Assembly (NCBI RefSeq): GCF_900109515.1
Contig: NZ_FOBD01000007.1
Location: forward strand, 248,001 to 312,000
From: Paenibacillus sp. OK003
GTDB lineage: Bacteria; Bacillota; Bacilli; Paenibacillales; Paenibacillaceae
DNA: 64,000 bases
Direction of reading: 5' to 3'
Below are positions 52,456 to 60,677 of the stretch, piece after piece. The translations under genes were made by a program, and so were the position numbers. The notes beneath the pieces are model-generated. The model saw only the letters and a program-made list of their open reading frames with translations. It was not told where the DNA came from and did no database searches. Positions within the stretch are counted from its first letter, which is position 1. The number at the start of each line of letters is the position of its first letter.

Positions 52456-53331
52456 TTACGTAAAAAGTGAAAAAACAACAGCAATGCCTGTACCAATCGC
52501 AAAAGCCGTCAGAAACGCCTCGGCTCCTTTGGATAACCCGGACACGAGATGCCCGGCCATCAGGTCACGCACAGCATTGGTAATCAGCAGTCCAGGTACC
52601 AGGGGCATGACTGAGCCAATAATGATTTTGTCCCGTTCATGACCCGCGCCCATATAGACAAGCAAAAAGGCGAGCAGACCAATCACAAATGAAGCTGTCA
52701 GCTCGGCAAAAAACTTTACGAGTACCAGTCGATGGAAGGCAATGACCGCTGCATAGCCAATACCACCGCAGAGTACCGCAGGGAGAAAGTCGACCCAGCC
52801 TCCACCAAACATAATGGTAAAGCACCCACTGGATAATGCCGCCGCTGTAAGCCGCACAACCGCAGAATAGGAGGAGGGCTGTCCCTCAATTTGTTGTAAC
52901 AATGCATAGGCATCCTCAACGGACAATTCACCTTGTCCAATACGCCTGGAAACGGCATTCACTTCGGATACCTTGTGCAAATCCGTGGTTCGTTCAGAGA
53001 TCCGTATCAGCTTGGCAGGCTCGGTTGCATCAACCGAGAAGAAGATACCTGTGGGCACAACATAACTGTGCGAATGGGGCAGGCCCAGCGCGGCAGCCAT
53101 GCGTTTCATCGTATCTTCCACACGATAGGTCTCACCGCCGCTTTGCAGCATGATTTTGCCTGCCAATAGACAGATTGCAATCACGCGGGATTGTTCAGTA
53201 TGATTTGTCCCAACCAGCTCCGTCTCAGACTGAGGCACGGGTGGAGGATCATGAGGGATATATTCCAACCGGATCAAGCTCCGTTCATATGAGATAAGGC
53301 TTGGTGCCGACACCATTGTATCATATTTCAC
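52456..53331 (-). CDS. Threonine/serine exporter, ThrE N-terminal-type subunit
   Basis: A 291-residue protein. The first 150 residues are soluble (ThrE_1/DUF1212-like: LLAGKIMLQSGGETYRVEDT, SYVVPTGIFFSVD), and the rest forms about five membrane segments including SVMPLVPGLLITNAVRDL. An extended N-terminus of around 45 residues may not all be translated. The gene lies 19 bp upstream of the ThrE_2-type gene. Together they match the split form of the exporter common in Firmicutes. Confidence 0.86.
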   Translation of the reverse strand: MKYDTMVSAPSLISYERSLIRLEYIPHDPPPVPQSETELVGTNHTEQSRVIAICLLAGKIMLQSGGETYRVEDTMKRMAAALGLPHSHSYVVPTGIFFSVDATEPAKLIRISERTTDLHKVSEVNAVSRRIGQGELSVEDAYALLQQIEGQPSSYSAVVRLTAAALSSGCFTIMFGGGWVDFLPAVLCGGIGYAAVIAFHRLVLVKFFAELTASFVIGLLAFLLVYMGAGHERDKIIIGSVMPLVPGLLITNAVRDLMAGHLVSGLSKGAEAFLTAFAIGTGIAVVFSLFT

Positions 53332-53433
53332 ACGTTAGCAAGGAAACATACCGCACGAACCACAGGAAGTCATCCAGGTTGCAGAGATTAATGCCATACA
53401 TTCACACCAAATTGATAACCCGACAACTTCTAA

Positions 53434-53492
53434 AACCCAAAAAGGCTTCGCTCCCGGGCCTGATGGTCAAAGGGAGTGAAGCTTCTTGGGTT
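53434..53492 (-). terminator. Long hairpin terminator of the 100-residue protein gene
   Basis: Arms 53434-53455 and 53472-53492 pair over about 20 bp (AACCCAA...GGGTT ends, CTCCC/GGGAG inside). On the minus strand it is followed by TTTT. Confidence 0.75.
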
Positions 53493-53516
53493 AGGCTCCA
53501 TAGAGACAAAAAACAA

Positions 53517-53822
53517 CTACATCAACAGGGTAATGACCAACAGCTCATACAGCACGAGTGGCAGAATGGTTGGTCCAAACAAGGCACGTGGCTCGGGATA
53601 TCCATGCATCGGCGTAACCTGGAGATACAATATTCCCCGATCCGCGCTGATAATGACACCTTCCCATACCTGACCATCGATATTCTGGACTTGCACCTTC
53701 TTGCCGACATGCTGCCGGGCTGTATGATGAAGCATATTCCGCACACTTTGCACGGATTGGAGCATTGGTTGATTGGCTTGGTATACGACCCGTGCGGATG
53801 GTGTGGATGTGGATTCAGACAT
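53517..53822 (-). CDS. Small protein with an Sm-like/SH3-like strand pattern
   Basis: A 101-residue protein, not recognised. The middle portion KKVQVQNIDGQVWEGVIIS, followed by GILYLQV, has the alternating strand pattern of small-barrel (Sm/SH3) domains. The C-terminus is hydrophobic (PLVLYELLVITLLM) and could touch membrane. It starts MSESTSTP; an upstream in-frame ATG at 53831 is less likely. Pattern and context (lone gene in a spore former) would suit a coat- or envelope-associated protein, but this is speculation. Confidence 0.65.
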   Translation of the reverse strand: MSESTSTPSARVVYQANQPMLQSVQSVRNMLHHTARQHVGKKVQVQNIDGQVWEGVIISADRGILYLQVTPMHGYPEPRALFGPTILPLVLYELLVITLLM

Positions 53823-53886
53823 GATGCACAACCCTTCCTCAAAATCATTTCTTACTTCAAGGTATGCATCTGCCTACAAAAGGTGA

Positions 53887-54930
53887 TCACACAAATGCCA
53901 TCTCAAGTCTTCCATGCCCATTCTCATAAGCCACGTTACCCAGCGCTCCATTCACAAAAGTTAATTGTGGCGGGATGTGGCCAAGATCCACATCATACAG
54001 TACGGGAACATCCATATCTCCGAGAGCCGAAGACAGGGCATCGATGAAGTTGAAATCTCCTGTATCGGAATAACCAGCAGGTCGGCCGAACATGAAGCCT
54101 TTTACGCCTGCAAACCAGCCTGCCTGTCTCATCTGCCACAGATGACGGTAGATATCACCCGCATTCATCTCACAGCTTTCCAGATACCAGATCGTTCCTT
54201 CTTCTGCACAATACTGATCGAGATACGCTTCAACTGGTGCATAAGGCGTGCCAATCAGACAGGTGATTGTATCCATGCAGCCGCCGATCAACCGACCTGA
54301 GAATGTAACCTGCGAGTCTGCGCCTTCGGGCTGCCCCAGCTGTTTCCAGTGAGAAGGAGTATCCAGATTGAACCGCGACAACTCCGGTTTCCATTCTGAT
54401 TGATAGTGAGTGGATGAAGATTGGGTGATCTGCCCTCCCTGGCCCGTCTGTAATACATCAATCCAGCGGGCGGTCACCGGATCGAGCTCGTTAGATCTCA
54501 GGTCCACGTAGTTCGTACCATGTGCCGAAGCTGTTCCGGTGATCAGGGTGTATGCGAATAAAAAGGTGCTGATATCCGAATATCCCATGACCCATTTGGG
54601 CGGCAAGGTTTTCAAAGCTTCCCAATCGAGCAGGGGCAGAATATCCATAAGGAACTCTCCACCCCACGGAGGAATAATAGCCTGAATCTCAGGGTCGCGG
54701 AAAAATGCATTCATCTCGGCAGCGCGATCTTCTTTGGATGAGCTTACACATTTGGCGTTATGCCGTAGAAACGGGCTTTCCTGAACACCAAAACCAAGGC
54801 GCTCCATGTTGTGCCTGCTCTCTTCAAGGTAATGATGCAAGGATTCACTTACACCGCTGGATGGTGCAGCCACGCCAATGGTATTTCCCGGAGCGAGTGG
54901 TTGCGGGTAACGGATCGAACGCTTATTCAT
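53887..54930 (-). CDS. LD-carboxypeptidase / MccF-like S66 peptidase
   Basis: A 347-residue serine peptidase of family S66. N-terminal IGVAAPSSGVSESL, the segment AIIPPWGGEFLMDILPLLDW, nucleophile Ser in VMGYSDISTF, and the His in LGHIPPQLTFVNGA are visible; the Glu of the triad is expected near YLESCEMNAGD. Members either trim murein tetrapeptides or confer immunity to microcin C-type Trojan-horse antibiotics (MccF). The long FLFAYTLITGTASAHGTN region resembles the MccF-like subgroup. Start ATG 54930 follows AAAGGGTG. Lone gene. Confidence 0.88.
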   Translation of the reverse strand: MNKRSIRYPQPLAPGNTIGVAAPSSGVSESLHHYLEESRHNMERLGFGVQESPFLRHNAKCVSSSKEDRAAEMNAFFRDPEIQAIIPPWGGEFLMDILPLLDWEALKTLPPKWVMGYSDISTFLFAYTLITGTASAHGTNYVDLRSNELDPVTARWIDVLQTGQGGQITQSSSTHYQSEWKPELSRFNLDTPSHWKQLGQPEGADSQVTFSGRLIGGCMDTITCLIGTPYAPVEAYLDQYCAEEGTIWYLESCEMNAGDIYRHLWQMRQAGWFAGVKGFMFGRPAGYSDTGDFNFIDALSSALGDMDVPVLYDVDLGHIPPQLTFVNGALGNVAYENGHGRLEMAFV

Positions 54931-55042
54931 TTTGGAAACACCCTTTCTTGTGAACATATCGATTTAATTCTAGATGGTTGATATTTTCATTATAGTACAT
55001 GGCTACTTCATGTGGCTTGCGATTATGGCTGTTACATTTCCT

Positions 55043-56362
55043 TTAGGGAGTCACAGGGATTTCAATAGAGAACGGTGCACGAATTTGATCAGGGTAAGAG
55101 TATATTTCCATTGTCAGATTTCCTTTGGCTGCGGCTCCATTTTTAATGACAACTCTTGCTTCAAAGACGGAAGGGCTCCAACCTACTTCATTAATGTCGA
55201 AAGGGTTTCCTTTACTGTCCTCGATATTGGTAAATGATAGCCCTGAAGTAGCATTTTGAGCGTCTGCAATTGAAAACTCGAGGATGAGATTTTTGCCCTG
55301 GACCGTGCTTTGCAGCAATTTCAAACTTGAGGGGCCACCTTGTATCACACCTGAGGATGGATCGATGCTGATAACCAGTTCATCCTTATCCACCGCTGAA
55401 AGTCCAGACCCCTGCAGCGTCAGTTTTTTCGGAGTGGAGAAGTACATGCTCTCGAAAAAGACAGAACTTCCAGAGCCTCCGATAGAGGAGGAATCCGTTC
55501 TCCATGCTCGGCCTTGCTCATCTACCAACTGCAAATCACGAATTCCGAAGATTTTTTTGGTGTTGTTCCGATCATATTCGATATCAAGTACAAGGCGAGT
55601 GGGATACAGAACGGCCTGTTTTACATGAATACGCTGCCCGTCCACGGTCATTGTTTGATTTACGGGAATGATTTTTTTCATGCCTTTCGTTAAGCTGCGA
55701 TCCACTGGGAAGGTGACCTTCCACTTATTATTCGGTTCCTTACCTCGTTCCTTAAATACAACGGTCAGCTCTTGTGGCGGTAAGGATTCTGTGAATGAGA
55801 CATCGATTTTATCCTCATAAATGCCACTTTCTGAAACTGGCCTAGGAGTGGAATAGCTAAACGCAACAGGCAGCTTTTTACCATGCTCATCAAGCAAATC
55901 GATGTCATATCCACCTTTCTCCGGATCTTTCATGCCTTTCATCGTGTAAAAAATAACCATGCGTGACTCATCTGTAATGATGCTGTCCACGGTCAAGGAA
56001 GCACCATTATGCTCATCGGTCACACCAACCTTCTGCAAGAGGGACTGATCAATGGCCATCATTAACCCCTTATCCTGGCGAATCATGCTCACAATGCCTT
56101 CCATGCCGGGCAATTGCTCTACAAAGGACGCAAAGGCGGGGGAGACGCGGATACATCCCGTAAACACGAGGAGGATCGCGGCTGCAGATATGGAGCTCAT
56201 AACCCAGCGCAGCCGGGACTTGCGCTTGCGCGTAGCCTGACGGATTCCAGCCTGTACAGCCTGATATGCTTCGGCATCCGGTATGGACATGGCGTCGTAT
56301 TCTATTTTGCGATCATTCAGACGCAGCTCAAGGGCTTCAAATGACTTCATCTCATCGCTCAT
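55043..56362 (-). CDS. DUF4179-containing anti-sigma-type membrane protein
   Basis: A 439-residue protein: cytoplasmic N-terminus of about 50 residues, one membrane segment (about residues 53-70, SSISAAAILLVFTGC), and a large extracellular part with DUF4179 followed by a DUF5643-like beta-rich domain. Proteins of this layout are encoded with ECF sigma factors and act as anti-sigma factors. It overlaps the sigma gene by four bases, which supports that role. The external domain may sense envelope stress. Confidence 0.87.
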   Translation of the reverse strand: MSDEMKSFEALELRLNDRKIEYDAMSIPDAEAYQAVQAGIRQATRKRKSRLRWVMSSISAAAILLVFTGCIRVSPAFASFVEQLPGMEGIVSMIRQDKGLMMAIDQSLLQKVGVTDEHNGASLTVDSIITDESRMVIFYTMKGMKDPEKGGYDIDLLDEHGKKLPVAFSYSTPRPVSESGIYEDKIDVSFTESLPPQELTVVFKERGKEPNNKWKVTFPVDRSLTKGMKKIIPVNQTMTVDGQRIHVKQAVLYPTRLVLDIEYDRNNTKKIFGIRDLQLVDEQGRAWRTDSSSIGGSGSSVFFESMYFSTPKKLTLQGSGLSAVDKDELVISIDPSSGVIQGGPSSLKLLQSTVQGKNLILEFSIADAQNATSGLSFTNIEDSKGNPFDINEVGWSPSVFEARVVIKNGAAAKGNLTMEIYSYPDQIRAPFSIEIPVTP

Positions 56363-56874
56363 AATGTTACATCTCCTTTCGTTTCAAGTTGGTCCCGGAG
56401 CTGCCTAAGTGCCCGGTGCAATCGGGATTTTACGGTTCCGGTCGGGATTTCGAGAATATCAGCGACTTCTGTTAAGGAGAAACCTTCGAAATAGCTTAGA
56501 ATAATAATGGGTTGGCAATCCCGATCCAGTGAAGATACGGCTGCGGCCAGATCAGGGTCTGCGGGCTGGTCCCAGCTGCTAGGTTCATGAATTTCGGTAA
56601 CGTGGCTGAACCGGCTCTTGCGTTTGCGTTCGTCCACACAGTAGTTCAGCAGAATGCGGATTAGCCAAGTGGCGAAATAGGAGGGTTCTTTTAACTTCTT
56701 GAGCTTTCGATAAGCTCTGTAGGTGCATTCCTGTATCGCTTCCAGCGCATCGCCCTCGTTGTGCAGATAGGCATAAGCGATCCGGTACAGTTGGCTCTGT
56801 TGCATCTCCATTAAGGCTGCAAAAGCCTCGGCATCCCCTTTTTGTGCGGCGATGGTCAGTTGAGCAGGGGTCAC
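56359..56874 (-). CDS. ECF sigma factor paired with DUF4179 protein
   Basis: A 171-residue sigma factor. Region 2 (residues about 20-85: YLHNEGDALEAIQECTYRAY, SYFATWLIRILLNYCVDERK) and region 4 (about 110-160: FEGFSLTEVADILEIPTGTV, KSRLHRALRQLR) are complete, and length is typical. It overlaps the anti-sigma gene by ATGA. Such SigV/SigX/SigM-like modules usually activate their own operon and envelope-protection genes; I could not identify its promoter motif. Confidence 0.9.
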   Translation of the reverse strand: MTPAQLTIAAQKGDAEAFAALMEMQQSQLYRIAYAYLHNEGDALEAIQECTYRAYRKLKKLKEPSYFATWLIRILLNYCVDERKRKSRFSHVTEIHEPSSWDQPADPDLAAAVSSLDRDCQPIIILSYFEGFSLTEVADILEIPTGTVKSRLHRALRQLRDQLETKGDVTL

Positions 56875-57002
56875 ATGGCTCCTCCTTTCATGGATGTTGG
56901 TGCGTATTAGACCGTGGAAAGGGCTAAACGGTTCTTGATTTTGGAAAAAAAGTTATGTATACACGTGAGACTACCATAAAGAAGAAATTTGCTTATAAAC
57001 TG

Positions 57003-57057
57003 AAAACAACCGCCAATCTCCCCCTTATGTTAGAGAGAGGAGTTCGGCGGCTGTTTT
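57003..57057. terminator. Terminator of the GNAT-Nudix gene
   Basis: AAAACAACCGCC (57003-57014) pairs with GGCGGCTGTTTT (57046-57057). Read on the minus strand it ends in TTTTC. Confidence 0.75.
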
Positions 57058-57104
57058 GCTTCATATGACTTGTCTGACCGTAATGAGATTCGTTTCTCCC
57101 GATC

Positions 57105-58205
57105 TCAATCTTCAGAATAAAGATGGAGTTTCTTCGCAGCTTCCAGACCAGGCACCGCGAAACTAGCGAGCGGCGATGGCAGATCATCCAGCGGGAACCA
57201 ACCGATCTCACCAATCGCTCCGCCTTCTTCGAGATTACGAGCAATGCCGCCAATAACCCGAGTTGAGTAGAGGACGGAAATCCAGTGTTCCTGTTGTTCA
57301 GGTCGGATCGTCTCTGCGGTGCAGAGCAGCTTGTCGATGACAATATCCAGATTGACTTCTTCCTTAATCTCCCGAACGACCGTCGTTTCAACGGATTCGT
57401 ACGGGTCGACTTTGCCCCCAGGGATACTCCAGGTGTGCTGTTCAGGCTGACGATTCCGCCAAACCAAAAGGACTTCATTACGTTCGTTAAGGATGATCGC
57501 TCCCACGCCAATCCGAGGTTGAACAGGAGAGTTCTCTGTACCTTTGACGTTAAGTAAGGACAACGCAGATTCTTCGGAAGCGACCAGTCGTGAGTCTGAG
57601 TGATCTTCCGTCTGTTTGGCTCCTTGGGCAAGAGTCGAGTGAAACGCGAGCGGAAGTTTGGTTTGCGTTGACCATTCTTCTGCAAGAATACTCATCGAGA
57701 TCAGATCATAATGCGTCCCATCCCGTAGAACGGCAGAGCGCTGGCGCCCTTCCTCCCGAAATCCGGCTTTTAGATAGGCACGTCTCGCAGCTTCATTGTA
57801 TTCAATCACTTCCAGCGCAATTCGGTTCAGATTCAATTCATGGAATCCATAACGAATAATCAGAGCGAGAGCATCACTGCCGTATCCTTTACCCCGATCT
57901 TTATCATCACCAATGCCAATGGCCAGGCGCGCAGAGCGGTTATTCCACTCAATTCGGTAGAGGGCCGTGAATCCGATGAACCGATTGTCCTCCAGTGTAC
58001 GCAGTGCAAATTCAAAGCCGTTGTCTCTGCGAACTGCGGATGACCCCGTCTCATCCGGCGTTAGCGGAACAGCAATATCGGTATCCAGATTACGCAAGTA
58101 ATCATAACTGTCAGTGAAGTGGGCGAGCCGCATGCAGTCTTCTGGACAAGGAGCGGCCAGCCGGACTTTGGAGCCTTGAAAAGCATTTAAATGACGTGGA
58201 GCCAT
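57105..58205 (-). CDS. GNAT acetyltransferase-Nudix hydrolase fusion
   Basis: A 366-residue two-domain enzyme. Residues 1-180 form a RimJ-like GNAT domain (FIGFTALYRIEW, DRGKGYGSDAL acetyl-CoA loop, EYNEAARRAYLKAGFREEG). After a roughly 45-residue polar linker, residues about 225-366 form a Nudix domain with a complete Nudix box: GKVDPYESVETTVV then REIKEEVNL. The GNAT half resembles protein or peptide N-acetyltransferases; the Nudix half would cleave a nucleoside diphosphate derivative. Both domains appear intact. The linkage may couple acetylation with clean-up of a nucleotide product. Lone gene. Confidence 0.86.
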   Translation of the reverse strand: MAPRHLNAFQGSKVRLAAPCPEDCMRLAHFTDSYDYLRNLDTDIAVPLTPDETGSSAVRRDNGFEFALRTLEDNRFIGFTALYRIEWNNRSARLAIGIGDDKDRGKGYGSDALALIIRYGFHELNLNRIALEVIEYNEAARRAYLKAGFREEGRQRSAVLRDGTHYDLISMSILAEEWSTQTKLPLAFHSTLAQGAKQTEDHSDSRLVASEESALSLLNVKGTENSPVQPRIGVGAIILNERNEVLLVWRNRQPEQHTWSIPGGKVDPYESVETTVVREIKEEVNLDIVIDKLLCTAETIRPEQQEHWISVLYSTRVIGGIARNLEEGGAIGEIGWFPLDDLPSPLASFAVPGLEAAKKLHLYSED

Positions 58206-58344
58206 GTTGCACCTCTTTTATTGGATATGGAATCATACATTTTATCTCATTATACTACGAATCAGAAAGGATACCGAAAAAGGGCACAAGCAGGGAAGCA
58301 TATCCTCCTGATGAGGAAAAGAAAAGCGACGCTAAATGCGCTAA

Positions 58345-58378
58345 ATATAGATCCATATAGATCCATATAGATCCATAT
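58345..58378. repeat. Short tandem repeat, 10-bp unit
   Basis: ATATAGATCC occurs three times head to tail plus a partial unit (58345-58378), in the 249-bp gap between the GNAT-Nudix and flgB-like genes. The rest of the gap shows no gene. Confidence 0.85.
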
Positions 58379-58420
58379 CATTCAACATAGATCATCTGGA
58401 TATTTCCGAATATAGACAAA

Positions 58421-58446
58421 ACAAAAAGCAGCCAAAGGGCTGCTCT
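58421..58446 (-). terminator. Terminator of the flgB-like gene
   Basis: Minus-strand AGCAGCCC, loop, GGCTGCT hairpin (58444-58427) with five T after it. Confidence 0.85.
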
Positions 58447-58454
58447 ACCATTCA

Positions 58455-58865
58455 TTATTTCATATCCTGCAACAGGTTTTTCATTTTCTTGTAGTGCCCG
58501 CTGACCCGATCAACCATGTAGTTATACATAAGCTGATTCTCCGAAAGATTCGCCATTTCCTTGTCCATATCAACGTTATTGTTGTTATTATTCATGGAAG
58601 TTTCGTTGTTCTCGACAATCCGGTAGTTTACGATAGAGTCATTGGGATTACTGACCGGAAAGTGTTTCTCATGCGTCCGCTTCATGGCGAGCTGATCTGT
58701 TTTGCCATTCTCAATGATACGTCTGAGCTCTTCCTCAAACTCCACCGATTTCTTTTTGTAATGGGGTGTGTCCGCATTGGCAATATTTTCAGTGGTAACC
58801 TTGTGCTGCGCGTTCAGCGCTTGTAACAGAGATTCATTGCGTCTGGAAGTGTTCGTTTCAATCAA
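58455..58865 (-). CDS. FlgB-like flagellar basal-body rod protein (orphan copy)
   Basis: A 136-residue rod protein homologue. The N-terminal rod signature HKVTTENIANADTPHYKKKS is near residue 20, and the C-terminal NVDMDKEMANLSENQLMYNY followed by a long helix is typical of FlgB. A run of five to six Asn precedes it. Start is placed at TTG 58865, 9 nt behind AAGGAG; the frame continues upstream but without a ribosome site. flgB normally heads the fla/che operon followed by flgC and fliE; none is adjacent here, so this is probably a second copy. Confidence 0.82.
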   Translation of the reverse strand: MIETNTSRRNESLLQALNAQHKVTTENIANADTPHYKKKSVEFEEELRRIIENGKTDQLAMKRTHEKHFPVSNPNDSIVNYRIVENNETSMNNNNNNVDMDKEMANLSENQLMYNYMVDRVSGHYKKMKNLLQDMK

Positions 58866-58939
58866 CGGCTCAGTCTCCTTCAATGGAAAATGCAATTGCT
58901 TTCATCATAAAAAAATGAGCTGCTGCCTGTCAAGTTAGG

Positions 58940-59013
58940 CAAAAGAAAAGGACAAGCGCATGGCGCAGGTCTTCATTACGAAATCCTGCCTTCATGACAT
59001 CTTATCCTTGTCC
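58940..59013 (-). terminator. Terminator of speD
   Basis: GGACAAG (58950-58956) pairs with CTTGTCC (59007-59013), with inner GCAGG/CCTGC. A T-rich tail lies on the minus strand. Confidence 0.65.
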
Positions 59014-59047
59014 CAGCCCGTATGAATCAGTCTTCACGAATTAGCCA

Positions 59048-59863
59048 TTAAGTTGGACGACTGATGTTTTTGCCATAATAAATCTCATCCATCTCCAGCT
59101 TCAACCACTCCGTAATTTCCTGTTGCTCGGCCTTGCTCAGTTTATCTTTGGTATAACCAAACAGATAGTTATCGAGATCGAATTCTTTCAGTTTGCACTT
59201 GGTGTGAAAAATGTTCTCCTGATAGACGTTCACGTCAATCATGTCGAAGCTGCTTTTGATCTCATCCGGAATATAATTCTGGATCGAACCGATCTCATGA
59301 TCAATAAACAGCTTGCGTCCGCTCGTATCCCGTGTAAAGCCACGTACCCGGTAATCCATCGTCATGATATCCGTATCGAACGAGTGGATCAGATAGTTCA
59401 GTGCCTTTAGCGGCGAGATTTCACCACAGGTAGAGACGTCAATATCTGCCCGGAACGTACTGATGCCTTCGCTCGGGTGGAATTCGGGGTACGTATGAAC
59501 GGTAATATGGCTTTTGTCGAGCTGCATGACGACATTATCGGGCAGGGGGCCTGGAGATTCATCGAAGGATTCTTCGGGGATCTCCACAATGGGTCCTTCC
59601 GACACAAGCATCGTCACACTTGCACCCTGGGGAACATAGTCCTGTTGGGCGACATTCAGCACATGGGCACCGATAATGTCAGACACGTTGTTCAGGATTT
59701 TGCTCAATCGGGCCGCATTATATTGTTCATCAATATATTCAATGTAAGCTTCGCGTTCATCTTTGGTTTTTGTATAACAGATATCGTACATATTGAAACT
59801 CAGCGACTTGGTCAGGTTGTTGAATCCATGCAGTTGAATGCGCTGCTCTGGCGTTAATGTCAT
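59048..59863 (-). CDS. speD: S-adenosylmethionine decarboxylase, enterobacterial-type proenzyme
   Basis: A 271-residue pyruvoyl enzyme that decarboxylates SAM, supplying aminopropyl groups for spermidine. It is the long form related to the E. coli enzyme, not the short form of Bacillus. The self-cleavage site is in [14 protein letters not shown] near residue 113, where the Ser becomes the pyruvoyl group; conserved Cys is in [13 protein letters not shown]. Start ATG 59863 is about 10 nt behind AAAGGGGA. No speE is adjacent. Lone gene. Confidence 0.92.
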   Translation of the reverse strand: MTLTPEQRIQLHGFNNLTKSLSFNMYDICYTKTKDEREAYIEYIDEQYNAARLSKILNNVSDIIGAHVLNVAQQDYVPQGASVTMLVSEGPIVEIPEESFDESPGPLPDNVVMQLDKSHITVHTYPEFHPSEGISTFRADIDVSTCGEISPLKALNYLIHSFDTDIMTMDYRVRGFTRDTSGRKLFIDHEIGSIQNYIPDEIKSSFDMIDVNVYQENIFHTKCKLKEFDLDNYLFGYTKDKLSKAEQQEITEWLKLEMDEIYYGKNISRPT

Positions 59864-59984
59864 GGTTGCAGTTCCCCTTTGTCCCATACGACATGGTAAT
59901 CGCAGTTTTACTACTACTTATACCCAACCTGCCGCCAAAAAAAACATATGTACGTCATTCTTTGCTACTCCAGTCGTGCACAGG

Positions 59985-60566
59985 TCAGAAGGAAGAATCT
60001 TCATAATTCCCAACATCGTTCATCCGTTCATCTTCAGCAACCGATTGGATATCCTCCGAGGTGATGCTGATGATCGTATAATCTTCATTCTGCTGTTTTT
60101 TGACCGCTTTTTCCTTAATAAAACGGGGACTTCCATCCCCGGCATCTTCATCATATACAAGCAGGAGACCGTCGCTTTTGCGCAGCAACAAGTCGTCCCG
60201 CGCAGTAAACTGCCACGGGCCGATATACGGCTGACGACTAATGGCACCATAATAGTCCACACCTTGCAAAATGGAGCGATAATACTCCTGTTTGTCTTCC
60301 TTCCATTGTTCCTCGGGATTCTGAAAAGCGGTAATGATCGACAGCTTCAGATCCGGGAACGTCTTTTTCAGCTCAAGCACCACTTCGCAGGCCCACAGGT
60401 CTACACCGTATTGGCCTGGAGTCAGCACCCACTCCAGCCCGTCTTCGACCAGGGGTATAAGACGGGAGGAGATCGCCTTTTTGATGTAAGGAATTCCCTC
60501 ATGCTTCTGTCCGAAAATCTGTAGTTCATGTGCACGATAACCGGTAATCAACACGTTTTTCAGCAT
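59985..60566 (-). CDS. ypsA: YpsA/DUF1273-family (SLOG) protein
   Basis: A 193-residue protein of the YpsA family, with a Rossmann-like SLOG fold thought to bind a nucleotide-derived ligand. Seen: VLITGYRAHELQIF at the N-terminus, the GQYGVDLWACEVVLELK motif, TAFQNPEEQW, and SDGLLLVYDED. In Firmicutes YpsA influences cell division. Length is normal and the start lies 8 nt behind AAAGGAG. Lone gene between speD and the pseudouridine synthase. Confidence 0.88.
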   Translation of the reverse strand: MLKNVLITGYRAHELQIFGQKHEGIPYIKKAISSRLIPLVEDGLEWVLTPGQYGVDLWACEVVLELKKTFPDLKLSIITAFQNPEEQWKEDKQEYYRSILQGVDYYGAISRQPYIGPWQFTARDDLLLRKSDGLLLVYDEDAGDGSPRFIKEKAVKKQQNEDYTIISITSEDIQSVAEDERMNDVGNYEDSSF

Positions 60567-60677
60567 CGGTTTCTCCTTTCAGGCGTGGTCAGGCCATCGG
60601 CCAGTTCCGGCACCGAGGCTTGTCCAGAATCGGCTGAAATCGCTGAGTCAGCGATGCCTGTTCTTTGAATCATCCCG

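Noticed and set aside
56993-57685. 230-codon minus-strand frame inside the GNAT-Nudix gene
   Set aside because: Different frame from the intact two-domain gene; composition is Arg/Ser-rich as in shadows.
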